64,000 nt of DNA from Eriocheir sinensis (GCF_024679095.1 NC_066528.1:15549515-15613514), one strand, 5' to 3'. Positions 46,403-55,192 are shown, counted from the first letter of the stretch. Translations and numbers: made by a program. The notes: a model not told the origin generated them from the sequence alone.

Positions 46403-49400
46403 TGACAAACCTTCACGATCACCCCACAACACTTCCTTACCATAATCTTACTGAGGAGGAAGAGTATCTGGTTGTAGGCGATGCCCTGGATGAGGCAGTA
46501 CTCCAGGCCCTTCTGCAGCAGACTCCCGGCAGAGGCGTAGTCCATCTCCGTGACTCCAAGTTGCTGCGAAGAAGGAAGCACTTAACCATCGAAAGTCAGG
46601 CAGAAATACTGATACGAATGAGAATGCAAAGTAACAACAACGATTAGCACTAAAACCCTTGTCTGAGAAACTAATATATAGACAACAACTGATATAAAAA
46701 GACCATGGGAAATTTGTTCACCAGACACTGTGATGAAATTATGAGGAATAGGAAACATTTACGCTGAAAATGGAAACTGGAGACACAAGACAGACACTAA
46801 TAAAAATGCTTTGAAGAGGCCTACATCCCACAGTGGAGTGACGCAGGGTGACAGTAACGATAATCACTGAAACAACTCACAGCCATTTGGAAGATGAGCC
46901 TGCAGTGCCAGAAAACACTCTGCCGCGAGAGCTCGATGGCACGCTGCAGCACAGACTTGGCATTTGCAGCGCTGCCGGTCTGCTCGTACAGCTTGGCCAG
47001 CTCGCTCGCCGCCTCAAAGCGCACATCATCAAACCCAACAATGCTCATGGAGAGAGACCACTGGCGGGAGGGAACAGGAGCATTAGTGACAACAGGGCAA
47101 TGAAAACACAAGGAACATTACTGACAAAATGAAAATAAAAATAAGACCACGATAAAATGATAATCTCAATAATATAATGACAACACAAACTCTGTAATCA
47201 TGTTTGCTGCTGTTCTATACGCTTTTACCACGACCACAATAACCCGGACCCCAGTGAAACCGTATTATGAGGATCAAGTGGAGCTCCAGAGGGCAGCGTA
47301 AGCCAAGCAAGAATGGAACCACTATAAAATACGTGCCAGTGTCCCTAACAGGCTGGGGCTAACTACAGGCTCCATCAAGAAAGACCACCGGCACTTTAAG
47401 CTAAATGTAAAATAAACAAATAAAAAAGAAATGCTGATGTAGCGATAATGTCTCCTGGATTTGGGTTTATTCGGTAAAATTTCAGAAGTACGCTCACCGC
47501 CCTCCACTGACAACCAACAGCTCATTGCAAAACATATCACTGTGGTCGGTATGAAACGACACTTTCAGCTCCCACATCAACTATTTCTAAAGGTCAAAGA
47601 GGGGGTCAATCAGGTTGTAATGAGTGTTTCTTTAGGTTCATGGTACAGAGGAAGGGTCACACTACCACCAGGTGCCCAAAACTCCTTCGAAAGCTTTGGC
47701 AAATATGTGAACTTGGGCGATGAAATGTTTTAAAATACGACACTGTACTCTATCATAAACAATTAAATCTAACCAAATTAAATCAAATCTAATCTAACTA
47801 AATCTAATGAAATCTAACCGAACCTAATCTGACTAAATATAACAAAACCTAACCCAACCTAAACTAAATCTAATGAAATCTAACCTAACCCAATCTAACA
47901 AAATCAAACCTAACCCAATCTAACTAAATCAAACCTTACCTAATCTTACTAAATCAAACCTAACCCAATCTAACTAAATCTAGCAAAACCTAACCTAACC
48001 TGACCCAACTACCCAGCCTAATCTAACATGTCCTGTGCCCCGGCGCCAAAATGCAGTAAACAGAAATATATCCCTCAATACTCAATCTCCCGGACCACAG
48101 TTTAAGAAATCAATGTCCTTCGAATGAGTGATTAGTGACGGAAAAGAGTATGGCAGTGAGTGTTGTATGTGCGCCATTTCATAATATATATCAACGCATT
48201 TGTGATCGGTTTATGCATATCGGTAATCTATTTTGGGGGGTTTGTATCATGGTAAAAATTTGGCCCGTCGCTGGTACACGGTAAAGCCACAAATTTGGCC
48301 TGTCACTGGTACACGGTAAAGCCACGAATTTGGCCCGTCGCTGTACACGGTAAAGCCACAAATTTGGCCCGTCGCTGGTACACGGTAAAGCCACAAATTT
48401 GGCCCGTCGCTGGTACACGGTAAAGCCACAAATTTGGCCCGTCGCTGGTACACGGTAAAGCCACAAATTTGGCTCGTCGCTGGTACACGGTAAAGCCACA
48501 AATTTGGCCCGTCGCTGGTACACGGTTAAGCCACAAATTTGGCCCGTCGCTGGTACACGGTAAAGCCACAAATTTGGCCCGTCGCTGGTACACGGTTAAG
48601 CCACAAATTTGGCCCATCACTGGTACACGGTTAAGCCACAAATATGGCCCGTCGCTGGTACACGGTTAAGCCACAAATTTGGCCCGTCGCTGGTACACGG
48701 GTTAAGAAAAACTTCCGAATGAATAATTGGTGACGGAAAAGAATGTGGCAGTGAGTGTTGTATGTGCGCTGAGTACCACATAGAGTATATAGGTGTCCTC
48801 TCCAGTGAGACGGGTGTATTTCTGGGATAGCCAATACCTTTATTTTATATACGGTATCTTTTCATAATTTCTAGGTCTCAAGATTTCATTGGTATTTTTT
48901 TCAGCTTGATCATTTCCCCCTTCCTTCTTTTATGTTACCTTCTATTTCCTCCCTTTTCCTTCCCCTTCCTCCCTTTTTCCTTACTTAACCTCCGTATTTC
49001 ATTCCCTCTTCCTCCCTTTCCTCCATTTTTTCTTTCTTAACTTCCCTTTTTCCTTCCCTTCCTCAATTTTTCCTTCTCTTTCCTCTCTTTTTTTCCTTCT
49101 TTTTCCTTATTAACCTCCCTTTTTCATTCCCTCTTCCTCCTTTTCCTTCCCTCTCCTCCCTTTATTGCTCCACTACCTCCCTTTCCTTCTGTTGTGCCTT
49201 CCTTTCTCTCATCTTTTGCCCCCCCCGCCCCAAGACTCACCGCCTGCTGCAGATGGTCCCGCGCCAGCTGTGTGTTGGTGGTATGCTGCGTCAACAGGGT
49301 GGCCAGCTGGAGGTGGGTGCGTGCCTCCACCTTGGGGGGTGGCCGAAAGGTCAGAACGGCCTGGAGACACTGGACGCAGCTCTTGATGTTAGCCGGCTCC

Positions 49401-49465
49401 TGCGTCCTGAAGCGCTCAGCCAAGGCAAGGAGGGAGAGGTAGCAGGCATCTTGTGGGTTGGCCAT
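35750..49465 (-). CDS. MAU2: MAU2/SCC4 cohesin-loading factor (11 exons joined)
   Basis: MAU2 pairs with NIPBL/SCC2 to load cohesin on chromatin in the nucleus. All 11 exons join in phase to 584 residues plus stop; human MAU2 is about 613. The protein is a string of TPR-like helices. Family blocks seen in order: [137 protein letters not shown] and [15 protein letters not shown]. The start ATG (49463-49465) begins [19 protein letters not shown] in a good context. No frameshift or lost residue stands out, so it should be functional. Introns carry most of the transposon copies listed nearby. Confidence 0.95.
36041..36537. mobile_element. foldback element with about 200-base inverted repeats
   Basis: The outer ends ACTATAGTCCGTTCACC and, in complement, ACTATAGTCGGTTCACC match at 16 of 17 bases, and the arms stay complementary further in (AATACCATCAATTATAGTCG against CGACTATAATTGACGGTATT). 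A diverged copy lies at 40519-40955. Confidence 0.75.
36541..36795 (-). mobile_element. tRNA-derived SINE
   Basis: In reverse, a tRNA-like head (GTGGTTAGCATGCC, box B GGTTTGAATCCC) is followed by a body with GCAGCCCACCCAGCTGTTC and CACTCGCCCTGTGTCCCAGG. The body resembles 6111-6245. Confidence 0.75.
36892..37094 (-). CDS. MAU2: MAU2 exon 10
   Basis: 203 bases encoding [47 protein letters not shown] and LWSSAILK. The donor AAAG|GTGTGTGTGTGT lies in a (GT)n microsatellite. Confidence 0.95.
37186..37302. mobile_element. short TA-flanked MITE (pogo/Tc1 type)
   Basis: Ends CGGTAAACCCTCGATATAAC and, in complement, CAGTAAACCCTCAGTATAGC, with TA on both sides. About 113 bases between them. The CCCTCGATATAACG terminus is common among pogo/Tigger-like elements. 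Confidence 0.85.
37467..37672 (-). CDS. MAU2: MAU2 exon 9
   Basis: 206 bases encoding [40 protein letters not shown] and [11 protein letters not shown]. The donor GGGAA|GTGGGT ends in phase 2 and completes a Lys codon with exon 10. Confidence 0.93.
38133..38228 (-). CDS. MAU2: MAU2 exon 8
   Basis: 96 bases, phase 0 at both ends, encoding [20 protein letters not shown] and [11 protein letters not shown]. Confidence 0.92.
38292..38503. repeat. 26-bp minisatellite, about eight copies
   Basis: The unit is CTTAACCCTCTCCCGTTCTG plus TATTTG. Each unit contains TTAACCC, the same start as the TTAA-flanked elements. The following 130 bases (to the TTAACC at about 38608) may be an element body, but no matching end was found. 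Confidence 0.93.
38985..39076. repeat. (AT)n tract
   Basis: ATATCTATAT units followed by pure AT repeats in MAU2 intron 7. The surrounding 38.6-39.8 kb holds no exon that I can see. Confidence 0.93.
39837..39988 (-). CDS. MAU2: MAU2 exon 7
   Basis: 152 bases encoding [40 protein letters not shown] and LQDDTRQLQ. The donor is CAG|GTGTGT. Confidence 0.94.
40519..40955. mobile_element. diverged foldback element
   Basis: Related to 36041-36537: shares GTCAATTATAGCCAATTATG, ATCCACGAAATCAGACACGC and the end GGGTGAACCAACTACAGT. The inverted arms are weaker than in the first copy. Confidence 0.6.
41587..41826 (+). pseudogene. second reverse-transcriptase fragment
   Basis: Encodes [16 protein letters not shown] and [18 protein letters not shown]. 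It begins and ends at the same points as 16734-16985 and ends in GATGGGTTAA. Confidence 0.75.
42057..42302. mobile_element. TTAA-type MITE, second family
   Basis: Starts TTAACCCTTAGACCGCAG and ends CCATCTAAGGGTTGAA, whose complement is TTCAACCCTTAGATGG. One flank is TTGA rather than TTAA, taken as a later mutation. Inside there are repeated ACTATATATGGA-like motifs. Confidence 0.6.
42460..43082 (+). pseudogene. broken 3' end of a LINE reverse transcriptase with 3' UTR
   Basis: The first frame gives [17 protein letters not shown]; after a one-base shift near 42580 a second frame continues [37 protein letters not shown] and [20 protein letters not shown]. This is the usual C-terminus of Jockey/CR1-like elements. 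The 3' UTR (AGCGGGC, TTGAGCTGCCTCCTTTGTTG) and a short A run follow. Truncated at the 5' end and frameshifted. Confidence 0.88.
43113..43277 (-). CDS. MAU2: MAU2 exon 6
   Basis: 165 bases encoding [40 protein letters not shown] and IDKLK. The closest match to human MAU2 in the window. The LINE fragment's A run ends about 30 bases from its donor. Confidence 0.96.
43309..43702 (-). mobile_element. TTAA-flanked MITE, about 7 internal units
   Basis: TTAACCCGGTAGCAGCAGGG to CGCTGCTACCGGGTTAA with TTAA on both sides, starting 32 bases from the exon 6 acceptor. Confidence 0.9.
43838..43968 (-). repeat. LINE 3' UTR-type repeat
   Basis: Reverse copy of the 42930-43082 sequence (AGGGCAACAAAAAATG, AAGAGCCCGCTACTCGCC, GAGAGGTCAATTTTGGGTGG). 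Confidence 0.75.
44115..44420. repeat. imperfect duplication of about 160 bp
   Basis: Two adjacent copies sharing TAGCCCATCCAACCCCATAA / TAGCCCGTCCAACCCCATAA and a GGTGTGTGGAGGA segment, in MAU2 intron 5. Confidence 0.7.
44488..44534. repeat. (CA)n tract forming the MAU2 exon 5 donor
   Basis: About 23 AC units. On the minus strand the exon 5 donor CAAG|GTGTGTGT is the first unit of the tract. Confidence 0.95.
44535..44655 (-). CDS. MAU2: MAU2 exon 5
   Basis: 121 bases encoding [34 protein letters not shown] and TQLSEQ. Phase 0 in, phase 1 out. Confidence 0.95.
45070..45400. repeat. pair of related intron repeats
   Basis: 45070-45141 and 45315-45400 share GATACTTTGATG, TTTCTTGACAACT and GGCAAAGGAGGCAGGT. 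They resemble the LINE 3' UTR type in part. Confidence 0.55.
45649..45759 (-). CDS. MAU2: MAU2 exon 4
   Basis: 111 bases, phase 0 at both ends, encoding [20 protein letters not shown] and [17 protein letters not shown]. Confidence 0.93.
46348..46400. repeat. (ATA)n tract
   Basis: About 17 ATA/TAA units, 41 bases from the exon 3 donor. A shorter one lies at 46184-46208. Confidence 0.95.
46441..46563 (-). CDS. MAU2: MAU2 exon 3
   Basis: 123 bases, phase 0 at both ends, encoding [39 protein letters not shown] and IM. Confidence 0.93.
46881..47060 (-). CDS. MAU2: MAU2 exon 2
   Basis: 180 bases, phase 0 at both ends, encoding [40 protein letters not shown] and [13 protein letters not shown]. 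Confidence 0.95.
47555..47745. mobile_element. GGTCA-ended MITE fragment
   Basis: Contains CACATCAACTATTTCTAAAG, GGTTCATGGTACAGAGGAAG and CAAAACTCCTTCGAAAGC, the body of the family defined at 1753-1969. The ends are eroded. Confidence 0.55.
47763..48010 (-). repeat. degenerate CCTAA/TCTAA tract
   Basis: About 250 bases of CTAAC with many AAATCTAA variants, a decayed telomere-type repeat opposite in strand to the other two blocks. MAU2 intron 1. Confidence 0.75.
48102..48769 (-). mobile_element. end-truncated 35-bp-unit MITE between direct repeats
   Basis: 48175-48705 holds the family's unique part and about 13 units, most with CGCTGGTACACGG instead of CGCTGCTACACGG. The usual first end is missing. 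The flanks 48102-48174 and 48702-48769 are direct repeats (TGACGGAAAAGA, GGCAGTGAGTGTTGTATGTG). Confidence 0.8.
48890..49240. repeat. pyrimidine-rich tract at MAU2 exon 1 donor
   Basis: Plus-strand C/T-rich sequence (CCTTCCTCCCTTTTTCC variants) ending at the exon 1 donor. Confidence 0.8.
49241..49465 (-). CDS. MAU2: MAU2 exon 1
   Basis: 225 bases from ATG. Encodes [58 protein letters not shown] and ARDHLQQA. The donor is GGCG|GTGAGT. Confidence 0.95.
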
Positions 49466-49660
49466 GAGTGGAGGTGGTGGTGGTGCGGGTGGTGCGGGTG
49501 AACTTGAAGCCTCGGGTCACACCAGTACGAGCTGCCGCATCACTCCCGTACTATTCCTCGGACTAGTGCGCCGCCGAGAGTTCTTTTGTGGCGCTGTGTT
49601 CATTAGGGTCTCGTCACCGCGCCCCTGTTGCCGAGTCTCATTGCTGCTCGATGATGTGGT
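49466..49660 (-). promoter_or_regulatory. MAU2 5' UTR and probable promoter region
   Basis: CpG-rich stretch (GTGCGCCGCCGAGAG, GTCACCGCGCCCC) directly upstream of the ATG, in contrast to the AT-rich surroundings. I see no clear TATA box. Confidence 0.4.
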
Positions 49661-49689
49661 TTAGTCCATTAGCTTTCCTTTTAACTGTC

Positions 49690-50515
49690 TCACTCATCCC
49701 TAGAACAAACAGGAAGGAGGGAATGAAACAAAGGGTGAAGGAATGAAACAGGGGGAGAAAGAATGAAACAATGAAACAGAGGGAGAAGGAATGACACAGA
49801 GGGAGGATATGGGAGAGGAAAAGGATAAACGAGAAGGAATGGAGAGAAAGGGAAAGAGGGAGGGAAAAAGAGGGAGGGGAAAAAAGGTGGAAGAACAGGC
49901 TAAATGAGATGGAGTAGGGAAAAAGGAGAGGAAAGGGAGGGAAAAGGAGGAGGTAATGGGGGAAGAAAAAGCTAAAACAGGGAGAAAAGGAGAGGAAGGA
50001 AACAGGGGGAGGAAGAGGGAGGAGGAAAAGATGGAGGAAAAGACAAAAAACGCAAAATGAAGAAAATAAGAAACGAGATGAAATGGAGAAAAGAAAAAGG
50101 GAGAGGAGGAGGAAATGGAGATAAGGAAAAGGAGGAGGAAAGGGAGAGAAAGAAGAGGAAACAAGGGAGGAAAGGGAAGGAAAGAGGAAACGAGGGAGGA
50201 AAAGGAAAAGGAGGACGAAAGGGAGGGAAAAAGGAGAAAACGAGGGAGAAAAAAGAAAGGGAGGGAAAGGAGGAAATGTGGGAGGAAAAGGAGAAAAAGA
50301 GGGAGGAAAAAGAAAAAAAGGAGGAAAGGGAGGAACCGAGGGAGGAAAAGGAGGGAAAAAGAAGAAAACGAGGGAGGAAAAGGAGGAAAGAGAGGGAAAG
50401 AGGAACCGAGGGAGGAAAAGGAAAAAAGGAAGAAAGAAAGGAAAAGGAGGAAAAGAGGGAGAGGAGAAAACGGGGGAGGAAAAGACAAAAAAAAAAAAAC
50501 AAGAAGAAACGAAGA
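49690..50515 (+). repeat. purine tract of about 820 bases upstream of MAU2
   Basis: Almost only A and G on the plus strand (GGGAGGAAAAGGAGGAAA variants). All apparent long reading frames here, Lys/Glu-rich on one strand and Phe/Ser/Pro-rich on the other, follow from this composition. Confidence 0.9.
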
Positions 50516-50769
50516 AAACAACAAGACACACACACGAACACACGAACACACACAGAGCTGGGCGTAACGTCAAAGCCTTTCGTTAATCCCTTTTCTCCCC
50601 TCACAGGCGGATTTACGCTCAAGTTCCTCTATTTCACTGCATCCACGCCATCTTTCCCTCTCTCCCTGCGTTATTTTCCCTCCACTCCGCGCCCCGGGAG
50701 AGGAAATATGGAGGAAAAGTGGAGGAAAGATGTCCAGGCTTCCTCTCTTCCCTCCCACAAAAGGTAAAC

Positions 50770-52450
50770 ACTGGTGCTGTGAGGGACCCCGAGTGTAACC
50801 TTCCCTTCACCTGCTGACCTTTAATGCATCTCAAAGACCATTTTTTTTAGTCTATCGGTGTTTAAACTGGCGATAAAAAAATAGCATACGTTCTCGTGAT
50901 TTTATGATGGCTGATTGACTGTTTATTGTTGCAAGCAAAACAACAAGTGGGGCTCCCGTGGTCCAGTGGTAGAGTCTCTGCCTTGTGCTTCGGCGGGGTG
51001 CTGGAGCGTGGGTTCGAGACCGGCCTATGTCTTATTGGATTATGTTCTGTTGTTTGATGAGCTTGGATAGGCTGGCGCATTGGTTGCTGAGACCTTTCGG
51101 TTCTTTGCCTGACGGTTTACTCAAGCATGGCTCATAGGGAAAGGTCATCCAGGTAAGAAATCTAGGTAAGAAAAATCCCTACCCCCAGGCCGTACATATT
51201 ATAGATAGCACAATGAGATGGAAAAAATGTACAATTCTAGGGGCCAGCCACAAGGGACTGCACACAAAAAATATAGTGGCAAATGTAGCCAACTCACTCA
51301 GTGTAAGAGATTGCAATCAAAGGGCAAATACAGGCCATGATATATGTTACATAGCTATTGACATACATATGTAGGGAAGACATGAAGCTAAAGAGATACA
51401 ATGGTAGATGGCAGGCACAAGGGACTGCACGATAATTTCGGGTAATGCGTGGATAACTTGAGCCAGGGTAGCCGAGGTATTGGCCGCGCGCAGCCTTTTG
51501 CAGGTTGAGCAGGGGCCGGGTTCATCAAGCCACTACAAGGCCGGTCGTTGGTAAGTCTTTTAGTAAATCTGTCCTCTACGAATGATCCTTGAGTTTAGGC
51601 CGCTCCGATGACGATGAATGAAGTATACTGGCCTGGTCGACACTTCTTTCATTGGCATTGGAGTCACCTTAAGATCAAGCGCGTTCCTAGATGATGGAGT
51701 TACTAGAAGACTTGCCAACAACAGGGTCTCGTAAGTGGTTTGATGGCTAGCAGGCGAGTCATCAGCAGGAGCAGAAATTGCCTGCCCCCCGATGAGCACT
51801 CGCACACTCTAAAATCTCTCACGTGATAAATCATGATTCACTGTGCCTATATTCTATTAGATATTGATCCCAAGTGTTTATGCTAACATTTTTCATGTGA
51901 ATTAGTGAGAAACACTCTACCATTCAGTTATTACAAGCTAAATACTCGCAACTAAGCTAGCTTACACCATTCTCGCATTTTGTTCTACTTTCCTGCCGCA
52001 TGTAATATAGCTTGACTCATTTTTCCAATAGATTCCACGAAGACTAATATTTAATCTGGCAAGTACCGAACATAGGTAATCTAGTCAGTAGAACTCGTGG
52101 TAAAGAGATATTAAAAGGCCGAAACCCGCGCTCCTGCGGCAGCTTGCTGAGGTAGGGTGAAGGCACCGGCCCGTGGGCCTGGCTTACAGGTTTGGCCACA
52201 GAAAAAGTGAGTTCGAGGCAGTGGTATCAGTTATATTGCTACCACACTGATAGGCCTAAGTGCTTGTCAACGCGTTCACATAGAACCCGAGGGTCATATT
52301 CTTAAACATTTAGGCGTCCAAGTAAATATATCTGACACGGTTTTCGTAGGAGTTTTGGGCATTTCCACGGGTAGTTTGATGACCCTTCTTCTGTAGGCTG
52401 CCGCGAACCTAAGAACACACTCATCAGAACCCGTCTGATCTCCTTGCTTT
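50770..52450. other. intergenic stretch, no gene seen
   Basis: Apart from the SINE at 50948-51190 and a piece of the GGTCA-ended MITE at 52288-52440, I see no exon or repeat that I can name. Confidence 0.6.
50948..51190 (+). mobile_element. tRNA-derived SINE, second type
   Basis: GTGGTCCAGTGGTAGAG (box A) and GGGTTCGAGACC (box B), then a non-tRNA body ending in repeated CCAGGTAAGAAATC/TAGGTAAGAAAA. The head has an enlarged anticodon region, so it is not a normal tRNA gene. Confidence 0.7.
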
Positions 52451-53144
52451 CCTCACTGCGACACGCGAAAACTTTGTTCACTATGGCAGAACAATAAGTT
52501 TTTCTGTGCCTCGCTGAGTCCGATATGTTCTGAGCGAAGCAGCGACCAAAGCACAGAATAGATAGACGAACTTGAAGCGTTCCTGTAGAGGTTAATTTAT
52601 TTTTTGTTGATTCGGTTGTAACATCTAATATAAACTTGTGAAGATAAACAGTGATAACCCGCACGTCACACTGGCCCTGTGTCCCGGGGTAATGGTTCTT
52701 CCCCGCTGCAGGCTCTGGGGCCAGCGAGATCGTGATGAGCGCGGCTATAACGCGTCCCCATTGTACCTCTATCTTACAAGGCTGAGGGTGAGGCTGAGGG
52801 TGAGGGAGTGTCGAGTAATTACCAAACACTCATTTGTAAAGGTTGACTCTGTGGACAATATATAAAGATTCTTCTTGGTGATCTGTAACACCTTCATTCC
52901 CGAAGAAATATATCTCTACAACTAAATCATTACCTTTTATTGATATATTTTGAGGAAGGATAACGATAGGACAGGGAAGAGTTAGATAGGTCACGATAGA
53001 TAACGATAGGTGACGATAAATAGATAAGATAGAGGATAAATAAGGAAAATCAAACATAAAACCAAACAGCAGTATGTAGCCTATATGGGGGGGAGAGCCC
53101 ATGCAATATTACCCATTTTGCTTAATTGTTATCCCTCAGAACGT

Positions 53145-53154
53145 GATAAAAATA
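53145..53154 (+). promoter_or_regulatory. possible TATA-like box of receptor C
   Basis: GATAAAAATA, the counterpart of GATATAAATA before receptor B, about 190 bases upstream of the ATG. Confidence 0.35.
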
Positions 53155-53338
53155 GGTAAATCTCTTCTTTAATTAAGGTGGCCTGGCTGGGCTCCTCATA
53201 CTTGCAACATTGAACAAAGACGGCAGAGGGTGTGTTTATCTCTGTGTGACCTATAGACGTCCTGTTGGCGTCGAGGGGATATCCTGTTCCATACCCAACA
53301 CGTAGGCTCGCTTGTCCACACACAGAGACACACTCGCC

Positions 53339-54073
53339 ATGGTGCAGACCGGTGTGCTTGTCGCTGCCTTGCTCGCTCTGGGTGCTGGGGGAGCCCTCAA
53401 TCCCGCCTCGGCCCAGCTGTTCTGTGGCGACCCTGATAAAAAAGTCGGATACTCGGAAGAAAACGAAGTGATGTCTTTCAATGCAGTAGGAAACAATCTG
53501 TGGACCGAGGGGTTCGTGCAGCCGGGGAGATATTTTGCAGGGATCAGCGTCAAAGTAAATCATCGGAATGCTCAACACGTAGCTTGGTTCCCTGCTGCCC
53601 CTTGCTTCCCTGACACAGGAGAGAAGTGGGCGAGGATGGATGTGCAGGTAACAAAGCACGAAGGCTGGGATCATGGTTCAAAATATTGCTATATTCTCTT
53701 TGATCTGGTTACTGATTATTGCCGGAGGAAATGCTATCGTTATGTGAGTGTCGAATGTCGGTCCCTTGGAGGTCTGAGTGTTGTGGCTCGTGGGCCCTCA
53801 AACTGGAAAAGTGCCTATCCAGGAGAAAAATGTCTTGTATATGTGTGGTGGAGTCCATCGCTCCCTCGTGAGTACTACACCTGTGAGAACCCTCCATTCA
53901 GGCCACCTTCACGCACTATCCCACCTACAACCACCACCACAACTACATCTGCGTCTTCGTCTCCGTCGGTGGTGCTGCTGATAGTGGTGCCGGTGGTGAT
54001 ATTCCTGGTGGTGGTGGTGGTGGTGGTGGTCTGCCGCAGGCGACGAAGACGCAGATCAGCGGCATCACGTTAG
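53339..54073 (+). CDS. receptor-like membrane protein C, first exon
   Basis: Frame of 244 codons with the family plan: shared signal peptide, eight cysteines, short stalk (PPTTTTTTTSASSSPS), the shortest Val-rich membrane segment of the four (about 21 residues, lacking an Ala-Val-Val step), seven Arg and SAAS. The ectodomain is a mosaic: one stretch matches A (NNLWTEGFVQPGR), another matches D (NHRNAQHVAWF, WARMDVQVT), and parts are its own (KCYRYVSVEC). The GTTAGT donor after base 54068 (phase 1) fits tail exon I at 54837 (about 361 residues in all) and tail exon II at 61144 (about 393 residues). The start is the ATG in CGCCATGG; the nine codons upstream in frame begin with TTG and are not counted. 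Confidence 0.82.
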   Translation: MVQTGVLVAALLALGAGGALNPASAQLFCGDPDKKVGYSEENEVMSFNAVGNNLWTEGFVQPGRYFAGISVKVNHRNAQHVAWFPAAPCFPDTGEKWARMDVQVTKHEGWDHGSKYCYILFDLVTDYCRRKCYRYVSVECRSLGGLSVVARGPSNWKSAYPGEKCLVYVWWSPSLPREYYTCENPPFRPPSRTIPPTTTTTTTSASSSPSVVLLIVVPVVIFLVVVVVVVVCRRRRRRRSAASR

Positions 54074-54107
54074 TATTGTGTCTTTTCCTTGTTGTGATTT
54101 TACGTAA

Positions 54108-54332
54108 GGTCACAGGTCGGTATTCCCAGACGCTTCCGCCGCTCACATCAACTATTTCCAAGGCCGAAAAAGGACATCAATCGGGTTATAGTGAGTGTTT
54201 TTTAGGTTTATGCTACAGAAGAAGACTAACTACCAGAAGGCTCATAAACTATACCCTGGAAGTGCCCGAAGCTCCTACGAAAGTCTTGTCAAATGTGTGT
54301 GCTTGGGTTCCTAAATGTTTAAAAATATGACC
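54108..54332. mobile_element. GGTCA-ended MITE copy, 3' of receptor exon C
   Basis: From GGTCACAGG to ATATGACC, 40 bases inside the intron. A second diverged copy follows at about 54345-54530. Confidence 0.5.
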
Positions 54333-54757
54333 TTGATAAACCTTATTAATTTCGGCGTCCAAGCACTTGATAAAGCTTTCGAGGGAGCTTTGGGCAATTC
54401 CAGGGGAAGTTTCATGACTCAGGTTGTAGGTTGACCTTTCTTCTGTGCCGTAAACCTAAAAAAGAACGCATCAGAACCCCTGCTGACCTCCTTTTAGGCC
54501 TTTGGAAATAGTTCCTATGGGACCGGGAGCGTCTGAGAACAAAGACCGTAGCACAGCCGGAAATGCGCTGCTCTCGTGGGGCTTCGAGTCTCAGCTGTCA
54601 TATGTAGCTTTGTGGTTATTTATCTATTTTTATTTGACGATCTCTTTGCCGAGGCTGTTTGACCTTTCAAAGCTTCGATGTGGAAAACTGTATTCCATCC
54701 TTCGTCTGCCTTTCTCAAACCTTTCCATGTTCCTCTGTTAAGCTATCCCACCCATTC

Positions 54758-54780
54758 TCTCTCTCTCTCTCTCTCTCTCC
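54758..54780. repeat. (CT)n tract, first breakpoint of the arm difference
   Basis: Short CT tract where similarity with the left arm stops. It resumes at the CT tract at 59897-59937. Confidence 0.85.
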
Positions 54781-54836
54781 CCCCCCCCATCATGACGGTC
54801 GTCGTCGTCGTCGTAATGGCCACACTCTTCCCGCAG

Positions 54837-55192
54837 TGCCCTGCGTGCCGACGCGGCGCGGACTGGCCGCCTCCTGGCGCGTCGGCAGCGAGGTACAGGT
54901 CGACGACAACCATGTGGACGTGGCGCCGCCCACGGGCCCCACCGTGCTCCCGCGCGTGGCGCCGCGGCAGCAGGAGCCCGACTACCTGTACTTCGGCGAC
55001 GACGAGGAGCACATCTACGACGAGTTCCCGGAGCCTCCAATCTACGAGGAGATCCCCGGGCCTCCAACTTACGAAAATGTCGCCGAGCATTCACAATGCC
55101 ACGTAGACGAAGATTCAGACTCCGATGACGGAAATTACCTGACCCCGAGGCGCGCCCCTCCGGGCACGCCCTCAGGGGTCACAAAGGGGTGA
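54837..55192 (+). CDS. tail exon I: tyrosine-rich cytoplasmic tail
   Basis: Open frame after a good acceptor (CTCTTCCCGCAG), with two bases that complete the phase 1 codon of receptor exon C as Leu. 117 residues follow to TGA. The DNA is GC-rich with coding-like codon use, unlike its surroundings. The N-terminal part is basic (PCVPTRRGLAASWRVGSE). The C-terminal part is acidic with closely spaced tyrosine motifs: DYLYF, HIYDEFPEPP, IYEEIPGPP, TYENV and NYLTP. YEEI fits the known preference of Src-family SH2 domains, and YENV fits the pY-x-N preference of Grb2. The TGA overlaps a strong donor (GG|GTGAGG, phase 2) that would not read into tail exon II, so I and II look mutually exclusive. Absent from the left arm. 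No poly(A) signal found nearby. Confidence 0.7.

Noticed and set aside
49638..50767. Long Lys/Glu-rich and Phe/Ser/Pro-rich frames upstream of MAU2
   Set aside because: They are produced by the purine/pyrimidine strand bias and have no recognisable domain.
53312..53338. An earlier start for receptor C (and 62799 for D)
   Set aside because: The upstream codon is TTG, not ATG. The ATG nine codons later has a good context and begins the signal peptide, as in A and B.
54502..54741. 79-codon frame between receptor exon C and tail exon I
   Set aside because: The matching left-arm frame at 3924-4154 diverges without coding character, and it lies in MITE-derived intron sequence.
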